64,000 nucleotides of DNA from DAOPYU01 sp942493245 (GTDB lineage: Bacteria; Sumerlaeota; Sumerlaeia; UBA8349), in NCBI GenBank assembly GCA_942493245.1, contig OW818685.1, positions 3,534,001 through 3,598,000 of the forward strand, given 5' to 3'. Shown here in pieces: positions 19,880 to 28,747 of this stretch; position 1 is the first letter of the stretch; every line of letters begins with the position of its first letter. The translations under genes were made by a program, and so were the position numbers. Below the pieces are notes generated by a model. That model saw only the letters and a program-made list of their open reading frames with translations, made no database searches and had not been told where the DNA came from.

Positions 19880-22800
19880 TCACGCCTGATCGAGCACCTC
19901 TCTCAACTTGGCGGCCAGGCCTTTGACCGAAAACGGCTTCTGGATGAAGTGGATGTCGGGGTCCAGCATGCCGTGGTGAGCAATGACGTCGGCGGTGTAG
20001 CCGGACATGAACAGGCTTTTCAGGTTCGGGTAAAGGGCCATCAGGCTCCGGGCCAAGTCGCGTCCGTTCATCTCGGGCATGACCACATCCGTTATGAGCA
20101 GATTCACCTGATTGGGGGACTTTTCGGCCAGGCGCATGGCTTCGCCGGGGGTCGAGGCGGCCAGCACGGTGTACCCCTGTCGTTCGAGCATCATGACGGT
20201 CATTCTCAGGATGGCCGGTTCATCCTCAACCAAGAGGACCGTTTCGCTTCCCCGGGGCGCCTTCACATCCTTCCGTTCACCCACCCGTACCGGCACATCG
20301 GCCAGACTGGGCAGATAAATGTGGAAGGTCGTCCCCTGTCCAGGTTCGCTGTACACGTTGATGAATCCGCCATTCTGTTTGACAACGCCATACACGGTGG
20401 CCAGGCCGAGACCCGTCCCCTCTCCGACATTCTTGGTGGTGAAGAACGGCTCGAAGATATTGGCCCGCGTCTGCTCGTCCATGCCACAGCCGTCGTCGCT
20501 GACGGAGAGACGGACATATCGTCCTGCCGAGAAACCGCTGTGCAGGGCGCAATACTCCTCGTCAAAATCCGCCATGCCGGTTTCGATGGTCACCTTGCCG
20601 TTGTGGTGGCCGATGGCGTCGCGGGCATTGACACAGAGGTTGGCGAGCGTCTGGTCAATCTGGGCGGGGTCCATGAGCACCGATTCAAGCCTGTCAGCAG
20701 GTTTCCACAGCAGGCCGATGTCCTCACCGATGAGCCGCTTGAGCATCTTGAGCATGGATTCGATCGTTTCATTGAGGTCGAGAATTTTCGGTGTGACCAC
20801 CTGCTTACGGGCAAAGGCCAGGAGCTGGCGCGTCAGGTCGGCCGAATGCTGGGCGCATTTCTGGATTTCCTTGAGGCTTTCGTGGGCCGGACTGTTCGGT
20901 CCATTTTCCTCCAGAGCCAGTTCCACATTGCCCAGAATCGCCTGAAGCATGTTGTTGAAGTCATGCGCCACCCCCCCCGCCAGACGCCCGACCGATTCCA
21001 TTTTCTGGGCCTGGAGCAGTTGATCGCGCAGCTGTTCCCGCTCCTCCTCGCCCCGCTTGCGTTCGGTAATATCCTCATACACCCCCAGAACGCCCAAAGC
21101 CTGCCCGCTTTCACCCCGCAACGGGGCTTTCGAGGTATCAATCCAGAGTCGGGTTCCATCGGCCTGTTGCAACGGTTCAATGATGTGGCGTTTGGCCCGT
21201 CCCGTCTCCATCACGTTGCGGTCGTCCGCCCGATAGGCATCCGCTTCTTCACGTGGCCAGGGCAGATCGTAATCCGTTTTTCCGACAATCTCCGCTGGGT
21301 CGTCGAATCCCACCGCCGTGGCAAAAACCTGATTGCACCCCAGGTACCGGCACTCGCAGTCCTTCCAGAAAATGGACTGCGGCACGGTGTCCAGCACCAG
21401 GTTGAGCATCTCGCGGCTCTCGCGCAACGCCTCCTCGGCCCGCTTGCGCTCGGTAATATCCCGCACAATGGCGCAATCGTACTCTTCTCCTCCGAATCTG
21501 AGGCGATTGATGGTCACTTCGACCGCTATTTCCCGGCCATCCTTTCTGCGGTGGATCGTTTCAACTGTAAACGTGGCTTTTTCACGGATTCCTTGCCAGT
21601 GAGCATCCCATTCACTTCCCCGGGGAAAAATGGGATCCAAATCAAATACGGTCATCGAAAGCAATTCTTCGCGCGAATAGCCGAGATTCTGGCAAGCGGC
21701 CCGATTGACAAAAACCAGCCGGGCAGAGCGATCAATCCAGAAAACACTGTCGGTTATGCTGTCAATGGTATGCTGTGTTCGTCGCAATGCTTCTTCGGCC
21801 TGTTTGCGATCCGAGATATCCGTCATCGTGCCAATCATGCGGAGCGGGCGCCCCTGGGCATCCCGCGACACGACACGGCCTCGCCCCAGCACCCATTTCC
21901 AGACTCCATTCGCGGCCTGAAGGCGGTGTTCATGACTCCAGTGTTCCGATTGGCCCTCAAGACACAGTTGAAGACTTTCGAGGACCCCCTCCTTTTCGTC
22001 CGGATGAATCCGCGAGGCCCAGGTCTCAAATTTGTGTTCCACCTCCCCAAGTTCCAGGATTTTTCTCCAGGCGAAGTTGTATTCGACCGTTCCTGCAGCC
22101 ACATCCCAATCCCAGACGCCGTCGGTCGCGGCATCCATGGCCAGCCGGTAACGCTCCTCACTCTCGGTCAGTCTGCGGTTGATGCGGACGAGGCTGAAAT
22201 GATGCCAGAAGGCCATGAGGACGACGATTCCCAGAAGGATCGCGCCAGCCACCTTGCCCACACGCTCCACCATCCAATAGGGCTTGGGTTTTCCGAACCA
22301 TTTGACGAACAGGGCCTGATACTCGGGACTGGACTTGAATACGGCCAGCAATTCTTCCAGTTGAGCATGCAGCGATTCGTTCTCTTTGCGAACCCCGATG
22401 GCCCGTTTGAACTCTTTCAAGGGGGGAGAAAGCACACGGATATTGTCCTCAAGCCCCGTTTCCTGTGCCAGGTTGACCACAACGTAGGTGGGGGCAACGA
22501 AAGCATCCACGTGGCCGCCGAGCAGATCCAGCAGCCCCACCTGGAACGAATCGTATTCATGAAGAAGGATATCGGGATTGTCTTTGATCAGTTCATATGC
22601 CTGGCTCGAGCGGATGACGGCCACATTGCGCCCCTTGAGACTGGCCAGCCCCTTGATATCGCTGTTATCGGAACGCACATTGATGGTGATTCCGTGGCTT
22701 TCCGTGAAATCGGTAAAATTGAGGTATTCCTGCCGTTTTTCGGTCACGGCAATCACCGGGCAGAGGTCCGCCTGGCCACTCTTCAGGGCCTCCTCAACTT

Positions 22801-23056
22801 CCGCCCAATCCCCCACAACCCGGTAGGAAACCGAGAATCCAGCCTTCTTCGCCAGGGTGTTCAACAGTTCAACACCGAATCCGTCCGGTTCGCCTGTGTC
22901 GGTGTTGAGAAAAGAACTGGGGGACATGTCCCGCATAATGACAGCGGTGACAATCGCATCCGAGTCCTCAGCGGATACAGCCCCAGGCAGAATTCCCCAC
23001 AGAACAAGACCCGCAAACAGCGCCAAGACACCCGAAGTTGACTTGGTGCGGCACAT
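19880..23056 (-). CDS. Hybrid sensor histidine kinase (SBP-PASx3-HK-REC)
   Basis: A 1,058-residue membrane sensor kinase. A signal peptide leads into a periplasmic solute-binding domain of the family-3 type (about 35-265: FGVELLNTLAKKAGF, WAEVEEALKSGQADL, LNFTDFTESHGI), so it probably binds a small amino-acid-like ligand. One membrane helix is at about 275-295. Three PAS/PAC units follow to about residue 680, each ending in DI(S/T)(D/E)RK. The histidine kinase core has the H box GGVAHDFNNML (His near 700), the N box NLCVNARDAI, and G boxes SDDGCGMD and GEGTGLGLATVYG. A C-terminal receiver has its acceptor Asp in LLITDVVMPEMNG and the conserved Lys in FIQKPF. AGGAAGGAG precedes the ATG. No response regulator is adjacent, so the output partner is elsewhere. 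Confidence 0.95.
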   Translation of the reverse strand: MCRTKSTSGVLALFAGLVLWGILPGAVSAEDSDAIVTAVIMRDMSPSSFLNTDTGEPDGFGVELLNTLAKKAGFSVSYRVVGDWAEVEEALKSGQADLCPVIAVTEKRQEYLNFTDFTESHGITINVRSDNSDIKGLASLKGRNVAVIRSSQAYELIKDNPDILLHEYDSFQVGLLDLLGGHVDAFVAPTYVVVNLAQETGLEDNIRVLSPPLKEFKRAIGVRKENESLHAQLEELLAVFKSSPEYQALFVKWFGKPKPYWMVERVGKVAGAILLGIVVLMAFWHHFSLVRINRRLTESEERYRLAMDAATDGVWDWDVAAGTVEYNFAWRKILELGEVEHKFETWASRIHPDEKEGVLESLQLCLEGQSEHWSHEHRLQAANGVWKWVLGRGRVVSRDAQGRPLRMIGTMTDISDRKQAEEALRRTQHTIDSITDSVFWIDRSARLVFVNRAACQNLGYSREELLSMTVFDLDPIFPRGSEWDAHWQGIREKATFTVETIHRRKDGREIAVEVTINRLRFGGEEYDCAIVRDITERKRAEEALRESREMLNLVLDTVPQSIFWKDCECRYLGCNQVFATAVGFDDPAEIVGKTDYDLPWPREEADAYRADDRNVMETGRAKRHIIEPLQQADGTRLWIDTSKAPLRGESGQALGVLGVYEDITERKRGEEEREQLRDQLLQAQKMESVGRLAGGVAHDFNNMLQAILGNVELALEENGPNSPAHESLKEIQKCAQHSADLTRQLLAFARKQVVTPKILDLNETIESMLKMLKRLIGEDIGLLWKPADRLESVLMDPAQIDQTLANLCVNARDAIGHHNGKVTIETGMADFDEEYCALHSGFSAGRYVRLSVSDDGCGMDEQTRANIFEPFFTTKNVGEGTGLGLATVYGVVKQNGGFINVYSEPGQGTTFHIYLPSLADVPVRVGERKDVKAPRGSETVLLVEDEPAILRMTVMMLERQGYTVLAASTPGEAMRLAEKSPNQVNLLITDVVMPEMNGRDLARSLMALYPNLKSLFMSGYTADVIAHHGMLDPDIHFIQKPFSVKGLAAKLREVLDQA

Positions 23057-23189
23057 GGATCTCTCCTTCCTGTCTGAAGGGGACCATCCTCAGTCCTGTC
23101 CCCTTTACATCATCTCTTGGTGATCCTACCCTACCCTGTGCCGCCTGCCGGATCAAGCAATTTATTTCGGGTACCGAACCCTTTTGAGA

Positions 23190-23235
23190 GTCTTCTATAA
23201 GACTTCTTGACCCGAAGAATCCAAACAACTACGAT
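23190..23235 (+). promoter_or_regulatory. Promoter of the DUF3800 operon with upstream palindrome
   Basis: TTGACC (23207-23212), a 17-base spacer and TACGAT (23230-23235) form a plausible promoter. The palindrome AGTCTT-CTAT-AAGACT lies just before the -35 box and could be an operator. The leader to the DUF3800 start would be about 115 bases. Confidence 0.5.
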
Positions 23236-23355
23236 AAACATGCTTTGGCTGTACAGGGACAAACCCGTCTTGTTTCCATCTCGATTATTGGGACAAACCC
23301 GAGAATAAACCGACCATTTGTAAGTCCGTCCAAATATGACGAGGAAAGAGATTCC

Positions 23356-24057
23356 ATGAAATTCGAGGTTTACTGCGATGAAAGCCGTCCCGACCTTCTG
23401 GGATCACAACGATCCAACAGTCGTTTCATGGTGATTGGCAGTTTGTGGTTGCCCGAAGAAGAACGTACACCCTTCAAATCTGAGATCCAAAAACTGCGTG
23501 ACGAGTATAAGATCGGGAGCGAGTTCAAATGGCAGAAGATTTCGCCATCCCGTTGCGAATTCTACAAGCAGATCGTTGAATGGTTTCATGGCAAGGGAGA
23601 ACTGTTGCGGTTTCGCTGTATTGCCGTTGACCGGCAGATGGTCAACCTGAAACTTTACCACGAAAACGATCAAGAGTTGGGGTTCTACAAGTTCTATTAT
23701 CAGATGCTGCATCATTGGATTCTGGACTTTAACGAGTATGCGTTCTTCGTGGATTTCAAAAGTAACCGTCGCCGGGACCGCCTGCATGTCTTGCGTCGCT
23801 GCCTGGACTATTCCAACCTCTCGTCGGTGGTACAGTCCGTTCAGGCTGTCCGGTCGGAAGAATCCGTGTTGACTCAAATGGCGGATGTACTGACAGGGAT
23901 GGCCGCTTACCGTCTGAATAACCAGATTCGAGAGAAAAGCGCCAAAGCAGAAGTCTTGAAACACTATGAAAGCCTACTTGGCCGAACAATCTCTCCAACC
24001 TTCCGTAACGAACAAAAGTTCAATATCTTCCGAATCAACCTGACGGGGGGATGGTGA
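23356..24057 (+). CDS. DUF3800-domain protein
   Basis: The product has 233 residues. It starts MKFEVYCDES, the acidic first strand typical of DUF3800, followed by the usual order: FMVIGSLW, EFKWQKIS, a central acidic strand (YAFFVDFKSNRRRD) and the C-terminal LTQMADVLTGMAAY, close to the QxADLLAG motif of the family. DUF3800 is considered an RNase H-like fold with acidic residues as likely catalytic centre; its biological role is not settled and it often lies in mobile or defence regions. ATG 23356 has GAGGAAAG upstream. The next gene starts one base after this stop codon, so the two are cotranscribed and probably work together. Confidence 0.85.
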   Translation: MKFEVYCDESRPDLLGSQRSNSRFMVIGSLWLPEEERTPFKSEIQKLRDEYKIGSEFKWQKISPSRCEFYKQIVEWFHGKGELLRFRCIAVDRQMVNLKLYHENDQELGFYKFYYQMLHHWILDFNEYAFFVDFKSNRRRDRLHVLRRCLDYSNLSSVVQSVQAVRSEESVLTQMADVLTGMAAYRLNNQIREKSAKAEVLKHYESLLGRTISPTFRNEQKFNIFRINLTGGW

Positions 24058-24058
24058 G

Positions 24059-24505
24059 GTGTCCTATCCCTCGTTGCTCTGCCTGGCCAATGAAACGGCG
24101 TATCGCGCTCACTTTGAAAGCGTCTATTGTCTGGGGCCAGTTGCAACCTTCGATGGCATCAAAGTCCGTTTCAGAAAACGGGACTTTGATCATTGTTGCT
24201 TCGAGTCGTCGCAACACGACAAGAGGAAAGATCAGTTCTCAACAAAACGTGCGGAACGTCTTGATTGGATACAGGCGGCACTCCAAGACCCAAACAGCGA
24301 ACGCTATCAAGGCTGGGACAAGAAAAATAAACGCTACGACACAACGCGCCGCGTGACACTGGTCATGGGCGACTACGTGGTCGTGATCGCGATGAAGACA
24401 CCCGATCAAGCGGATTTCGTAACCGCCTACGTTGCGGATACTCCAACTCGACCGGGACGTCTCTCAACGGTGGATCAAATCCGGAAGGGACCGAAATGGC
24501 CGTAA
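24059..24505 (+). CDS. Small protein resembling phage-type PBECR nucleases
   Basis: The product has 148 residues, started at GTG 24059, one base after the DUF3800 stop. Order of features: VATFDGIKVRFRKRDFDHCC, then KRAERLDWIQAALQDP, then KNKRYDTTRRVTLVMGDYVVVI. The 'xFxxxHxx...R..RL..I...L.DP' layout with a later basic strand and a hydrophobic strand is what I associate with the PBECR (Barnase-EndoU-ColicinE5/D-RelE-like) nuclease fold; this is a resemblance by eye, not a proven match. The close coupling to DUF3800 suggests an effector-partner pair. The poly-A that ends a convergent RNA begins inside the stop codon of this gene. Confidence 0.6.
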   Translation: MSYPSLLCLANETAYRAHFESVYCLGPVATFDGIKVRFRKRDFDHCCFESSQHDKRKDQFSTKRAERLDWIQAALQDPNSERYQGWDKKNKRYDTTRRVTLVMGDYVVVIAMKTPDQADFVTAYVADTPTRPGRLSTVDQIRKGPKWP

Positions 24506-24543
24506 AAAAAAGACCGCTGATTTGCCAGGCTGGCTCAGCGGTC
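24504..24543 (-). terminator. Rho-independent terminator of the candidate small RNA
   Basis: A 9-bp stem with a nested GCCA/TGGC helix followed by eight T on the minus strand. On the plus strand the same hairpin has no T run, so it is directional for minus-strand transcription. Confidence 0.8.
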
Positions 24544-24580
24544 GAAGCCTTTGTAGGTTCTACTGCCACTGGCAGAGAAC
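24504..24580 (-). ncRNA. Candidate small RNA with own promoter and terminator
   Basis: On the minus strand a strong promoter (24587-24615) should start a transcript near 24580. The first 25 bases fold into a hairpin (GTTCTCTGCCA with TGGCAGTAGAAC, one bulged A), then CCTACAAAGGCTTC, then a second hairpin (GACCGCTGA with TCAGCGGTC, inner GCCAGCCTGGC) followed by eight T. Length about 77 bases. There is no open frame of note in it. The layout is that of antisense-type or regulatory small RNAs; no known family was recognised. Confidence 0.6.
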
Positions 24581-24586
24581 ACCTTT

Positions 24587-24615
24587 ACTATGATACTTTT
24601 TGTTGACTCTGTCAA
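24587..24615 (-). promoter_or_regulatory. Promoter of the candidate small RNA
   Basis: Minus strand TTGACA, 17-base spacer, CATAGT. The -35 box is part of TTGAC-TCT-GTCAA, so a plus-strand -35-like TTGACT overlaps it. Confidence 0.65.
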
Positions 24616-24653
24616 GGCCTCGTCTCCATATAGAGGAGAATCTGTACCATTTC

Positions 24654-24682
24654 TTGACAAAAATCGTGCCGGGCCGTATGGA
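24654..24682 (+). promoter_or_regulatory. Possible promoter of the HAD gene
   Basis: TTGACA, 17-base spacer, TATGGA. The -10 box is weak but the -35 box and spacing are ideal. A TCTCC/GGAGA palindrome (24623-24639) lies upstream. Confidence 0.4.
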
Positions 24683-24743
24683 AAGGGACAAATCCGGGAG
24701 GGCGTGGGCCGTCCTGGAGGGTTAAACACGAGAAAGGATACCC

Positions 24744-26183
24744 ATGAACTCGCAAACTCCCCCCCTGCCCACCCGGAAACTGGCGCCCGCCGCGGAAGCC
24801 CCGGGCATCTGCCAACTGGTGCTCGAAACGCTCGGCTGCCAGGAAGTTGCCCTGGTACGCAACCCCTCTTATATCTATGCGCCGCTCGAAATCTACCCCC
24901 TGCCCCCCAAGGTCACGGGAAACCTGCCCCGTCTGGCCGGAGTGGTCATGGACATGGACGGTACCACTACCACCACCGAGCCGCTCTGCATCCACTCGCT
25001 CGAATGGATGACGCGGCAGGTGACCGGGCGGACAAACCCCTCCGAATGGGCCGGACTCGACCGCAAGCGCGATTACCCGCATATCATCGGCAACTCGACC
25101 ACCAAGCATGTCGAGTACCTGCTGGTGACCTACGGTGAGCACTTCAAACCCGCCGACTGTCTGCGCGCCTATCTCCACGCCGCGTTCTGGACCCTGGCCC
25201 AAGGGCGCGACGAGAACCGCCGGCGCGAGGTGCGCGCCAACACGGTGGCGCTGGGTCTGGGCGCGCTGCTCGAGGATGCGGAGTTCCGCGCCGCCACCTC
25301 GGCGGGCCGTTACGCCGAGTCCGAAGCGCTGGCGCTGGCCGACCGTCTGGCGCCCAGCCTGCTCGACGGGTTCCGCGCCCAGAGCCTGAACGACCGGGTG
25401 CGAGCCGCTGTGGACATCTATTACATGCGCTACCACATGATTCTGAACGACATCGCCGACGGACACGGAGCCGAACGCGAGCGCGAGGTGTTGGGGACTG
25501 CTCACGGGCACCTGATCGAACCGATGCCCGCTATCGGTCTCTTTCTGGCAGCCCTGAAGGGGCGGATCGGCGCGCAGATGGGAAACTTTGCCGAGCGGCT
25601 GCTGGAACCGTTGCGGGCGCGGGGGATCGCGGGGGACTGGTCGGACACGGCGGGTTTTGCGCGGCGACTGGCCGCAGTGGGACGCTATCTGGAGGCACAC
25701 CCGGCGCCGGTGGCGGTGGTGACCTCCTCGATCGCCTACGAGGCGCGCGTGGTGCTGGGCGCGGTCTTCGGCCTGCTGCGTGAGGACGTGGCCGGATGGC
25801 CCGTGGACGACGCGACAAAGGCTCAAATTCTTCAGGACTTTCATAATCCCGAGGCGTTCTACGACGCGTTCATCACGGCGAGCGACTCGTCCGAAATCCG
25901 CCTCAAACCGCACCGTGACCTCTACAGCATCGCGCTCCAGACGCTGGGTCTGGGGCATGACGATTTCCCGTGCGTGATCGGGTTCGAGGACAGCGAGTCG
26001 GGCGTGACGGCCATCCGCGCGGCGGGTGTGGGGTTGTCCGTGGCGGTCCCCTTCGCCGACACGGAGGGTCACAACCTGGACGCAGCGGCCCGCATCATGC
26101 CCGGTCAGTTGCCGGAAGTCCTTCTGGGCGAAAACTGTTTTCTCGATCCATCTGTACTGGTTCCTTTTGAAAACGGAAATTGA
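24744..26183 (+). CDS. HAD-family hydrolase with large insertion
   Basis: The product has 479 residues, twice the usual size of a beta-phosphoglucomutase-like enzyme. All four HAD motifs are present: motif I VVMDMDGTTTTTEP (about 67-80), motif II VVTSS, motif III Lys in EIRLKPHRDLY, motif IV IGFEDSESGV. The extra length is a 230-residue helical section between motifs I and II, probably an enlarged cap that sets substrate choice, plus about 60 residues before motif I. The family hydrolyses or moves phosphate groups on small molecules, often sugars; the substrate is unknown. AAGGA lies about 6 bases before the ATG. No metabolic partner is adjacent. Confidence 0.85.
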   Translation: MNSQTPPLPTRKLAPAAEAPGICQLVLETLGCQEVALVRNPSYIYAPLEIYPLPPKVTGNLPRLAGVVMDMDGTTTTTEPLCIHSLEWMTRQVTGRTNPSEWAGLDRKRDYPHIIGNSTTKHVEYLLVTYGEHFKPADCLRAYLHAAFWTLAQGRDENRRREVRANTVALGLGALLEDAEFRAATSAGRYAESEALALADRLAPSLLDGFRAQSLNDRVRAAVDIYYMRYHMILNDIADGHGAEREREVLGTAHGHLIEPMPAIGLFLAALKGRIGAQMGNFAERLLEPLRARGIAGDWSDTAGFARRLAAVGRYLEAHPAPVAVVTSSIAYEARVVLGAVFGLLREDVAGWPVDDATKAQILQDFHNPEAFYDAFITASDSSEIRLKPHRDLYSIALQTLGLGHDDFPCVIGFEDSESGVTAIRAAGVGLSVAVPFADTEGHNLDAAARIMPGQLPEVLLGENCFLDPSVLVPFENGN

Positions 26184-26207
26184 ACTAGACGTGAAAACCG
26201 CTTCTTT

Positions 26208-26340
26208 TTGAACCACGGAATACACGAAAAAAAATCGGTTTTCGTGTGTTTCGTGTATTTCGTGGTTGAGAGTTCGGTTGCGGTTTCGCTGTGCCTGGTC
26301 TTTCGTGGTTCACATTTCGGTCTGAGGTTCATTGAGGGAA
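26208..26340. repeat. Uninterrupted copy of the long palindrome family
   Basis: GAACCACGGAATACACG... pairs with ...CGTGTATTTCGTGGTT (26211-26270), then TTGCGGTTTCGCTGTGCCTGG and a second GTGGTTCAC word follow. It is the intact relative of the palindrome split by the group II intron, with the same neighbour words. Confidence 0.8.
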
Positions 26341-26347
26341 AACCGCC

Positions 26348-27157
26348 GTGTTGCTTTACACCACGCTCGTCCATCAGGCCATTGCGGACATGACGCGCAC
26401 GGTACCCTACCTGCGCCACATCGCACCGAAACACGTGCTCGTGCTGGCGGCGGCGCGCAGTTCGACTTCCCGTTACGGGAACCTGGCGCAATGCTACGGC
26501 CTGCGTCAGCGCGAGGAACTCGACTTCGGGTACTGGTACCACCGCAAATCGCGCCGCGTCGTGCGGGTGACGTCCTGGTTCCAGCGGCGCAACACGCGTG
26601 TCACGATCCGGGGGGAAGAAACGCTCTACATCGTCCTGCTGCGCCTGCCCCGGCTTCTCGAACACGATCCGCTCGGCACGCTGGCGCACGAACTCATCCA
26701 CATCGGCCCACGGTGCGACGGACGGCTGCGCGCGTTGCGCCACGGCAAGCGATTCGAGGCCATCGTGGCCGAAACGGCGCGCATCTGGCGGCAAGTGGGC
26801 GATCCCCGGCTGGTCGAGGCCTTGCAGATGCCCTATGCGGCGCTGGTGGAACGCTGGGGCGCGCTGGCCGGTCTGGGGTTCAGCCAGCCCTTTGTCCACC
26901 CCCGCCTCTGCCGCCCGGAGATCGCACCGCCACATCGCGAACACCCGGATTTTCGCAGAAAAGGGTTACTCGTGGATTTCAGCCGCATCGAAACGGTTGA
27001 GCCGGATTGGACCCCCAACGATGTTCCCGCCGAACTGACGGAGCGCGACCTGGTGTACCGTCTCTACACGCCCACCGGCGCCCAGCGCATTTCGGCGGCG
27101 GCGGTCCACTGCGACCCGCACCTGTTTCCGCGGATAACAGCGGCTGCGGCAGAATAA
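26348..27157 (+). CDS. SprT-like zinc metalloprotein
   Basis: The product has 269 residues, start GTG 26348 (GAGGG upstream). The core has HELIH at residues 114-118 and, 13 residues on, RHGKRFEAIVAE with His132, the HExxH...HGxxF arrangement of SprT/WLM-type zinc peptidases. The first 100 residues and the last 110 have no recognised domain. Related proteins act on DNA-protein crosslinks or on unknown protein substrates; nothing here decides which. It is on its own between two repeat-filled gaps. Confidence 0.7.
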   Translation: MLLYTTLVHQAIADMTRTVPYLRHIAPKHVLVLAAARSSTSRYGNLAQCYGLRQREELDFGYWYHRKSRRVVRVTSWFQRRNTRVTIRGEETLYIVLLRLPRLLEHDPLGTLAHELIHIGPRCDGRLRALRHGKRFEAIVAETARIWRQVGDPRLVEALQMPYAALVERWGALAGLGFSQPFVHPRLCRPEIAPPHREHPDFRRKGLLVDFSRIETVEPDWTPNDVPAELTERDLVYRLYTPTGAQRISAAAVHCDPHLFPRITAAAAE

Positions 27158-27194
27158 CCCAGAAAACCGCAGTTGAACGCCCCTGCCCCGGCTT

Positions 27195-27300
27195 TCCTCA
27201 TAGGCGGGCGAGACGCCCGCCCTCCCAGGAAACACCCGTTTTTATGGGAAAGAGAGCGGTTGCCGGGAGCGCCAGTCTCCCGATTGGCGCGGTCAGTTTC
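27195..27300. repeat. Dispersed palindromic element, copy B
   Basis: Contains GGCGGGCGAGACGCCCGCC followed by CTCCCAGGAAA, a TTTTTATGGG word and then CGCCAGTCTCCCGATTGGCG. The same three words in the same order occur at 33216-33298 and 62050-62140. The remaining gap up to the Kbl gene (27301-27464) shows no gene. Confidence 0.85.
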
Positions 27301-27464
27301 CGACCCCTTTCGCCCACTTTGAACAAAACCCAGGGATTTCTTTGGCGTTTCGGGGGCGCTTTTGATACGCTTCAGACGCTCGCCTGGGACGTGGTCTCTA
27401 TGAGACCGGGCGGGTTCTGCCGTTCTTTTCTATTTCCATCTTCAGCCGGGTTTGGGAGGTTTTC

Positions 27465-28667
27465 ATGTACGATTCGATGCAGGAATTGTTGGTTCAACAA
27501 CTTCAGGAGATCCGCGACAGCGGGCTTTACAAGGAGGAACGGGTGATCGCCGGTCCCCAGCAGGCCCACATTCCGGTGCGCCGCCCGGACGGCTCGAACG
27601 AAACCCGCGAAGTGCTCAACATGTGCGCCAACAATTACCTGGGTCTGGCGAACCACCCTGAGGTGGTCGCTGCCGCGCGAGAGAGTCTCGACCGCTGGGG
27701 GTACGGACTTTCGTCCGTGCGTTTCATCTGCGGCACTCAGGAGATCCACAAGGAACTCGAAGCGGCCATCAGCGGATTCCTCGGGACCGAAGACACGATT
27801 CTCTATACGTCCTGCTTCGACGCCAACGGCGGTCTGTTCGAAACGCTGCTGGGGCCGGAGGACGCCATCATCAGCGACCAGCTCAACCATGCCAGCATCA
27901 TTGACGGCGTGCGGCTGTGCAAGGCGCAGCGGTACCGGTACAACACCTCCGATATGGCGGACCTGGAACAACAACTGAAGGACGCGCAGGGGGCGCGGTT
28001 GCGCCTGATCGCGACCGACGGCGTGTTCTCGATGGACGGTTCCATCGCCCGGCTTCAGGAAATCTGCGATCTGGCCGACCGGTACGGCGCGCAAGTGATG
28101 GTGGACGACTCGCACTCCGTGGGGGTGCTGGGCGCGCGGGGCCGGGGCACGCACGAACACCGGGGCGTCATGGGACGCGTGGACATCATCACCGGCACGC
28201 TGGGCAAGGCGCTCGGCGGCGCCAGCGGCGGGTACACGAGCGGTCGCAAGGAAGTCATCCAACTGTTGCGCCAGCGTTCGCGTCCGTATCTGTTCTCGAA
28301 CACCGTGGCGCCGAGCATCGTGGCCGCCTCGCTCAAGGCGCTCGAAATTCTTTCCGCCTCGACCGAACTGCGCGACCGTCTGCACACGAGCACGCGTTAC
28401 TTCCGCGAACAGATGACGGCGAACGGCTTCCAGATCAAACCGGGCGAACACCCGATTGTCCCGATCATGCTGGGCGATGCCGTGCTGGCACAGAAAATGG
28501 CGGCGCGTTTGCTCGACAAGGGCATCTATGTCATCGGTTTCTTCTATCCGGTGGTGCCCAAGGGGCAGGCGCGCATCCGGGTGCAGATTTCCGCCGCGCA
28601 CTCGCGCGAGGATCTGGATTTCGCGCTGCGGGCGTTCAAGGAGACGAAAGAGGAACTGGGGGTATAG
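27465..28667 (+). CDS. kbl: Glycine C-acetyltransferase (2-amino-3-ketobutyrate CoA ligase)
   Basis: PLP enzyme that splits 2-amino-3-ketobutyrate with CoA into glycine and acetyl-CoA in threonine breakdown; 400 residues, the normal length. It has NNYLGLANHPEV, GYGLSSVRFICGTQEIHKEL, DDSHSVGVLG and the PLP lysine (Lys248) in TGTLGKALGGASGG. The sequence is closer to Kbl than to BioF in the 'SVRFICGT' block. GGGAGG lies before the ATG. The usual partner, threonine dehydrogenase, is not next to it. A clear terminator follows the gene. Confidence 0.95.
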   Translation: MYDSMQELLVQQLQEIRDSGLYKEERVIAGPQQAHIPVRRPDGSNETREVLNMCANNYLGLANHPEVVAAARESLDRWGYGLSSVRFICGTQEIHKELEAAISGFLGTEDTILYTSCFDANGGLFETLLGPEDAIISDQLNHASIIDGVRLCKAQRYRYNTSDMADLEQQLKDAQGARLRLIATDGVFSMDGSIARLQEICDLADRYGAQVMVDDSHSVGVLGARGRGTHEHRGVMGRVDIITGTLGKALGGASGGYTSGRKEVIQLLRQRSRPYLFSNTVAPSIVAASLKALEILSASTELRDRLHTSTRYFREQMTANGFQIKPGEHPIVPIMLGDAVLAQKMAARLLDKGIYVIGFFYPVVPKGQARIRVQISAAHSREDLDFALRAFKETKEELGV

Positions 28668-28711
28668 GTTTTCAGGAAACGGAAATATCCCGTCGAAAAA
28701 AAATCTTCAAG

Positions 28712-28739
28712 GCCCGGGCAAAAACCCGGGCTTTTTTTC
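28712..28739 (+). terminator. Rho-independent terminator of kbl
   Basis: GCCCGGGC-AAAAA-CCCGGGC followed by seven T, 45 bases past the stop codon. Confidence 0.92.
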
Positions 28740-28747
28740 TGCCTAAG

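Noticed and set aside
19844..23041. A 1,065-codon open frame on the plus strand
   Set aside because: It mirrors the sensor kinase on the other strand, codes for no recognisable domain, and long antisense frames are expected from the GC-biased third positions here. The kinase shows full domain motifs.
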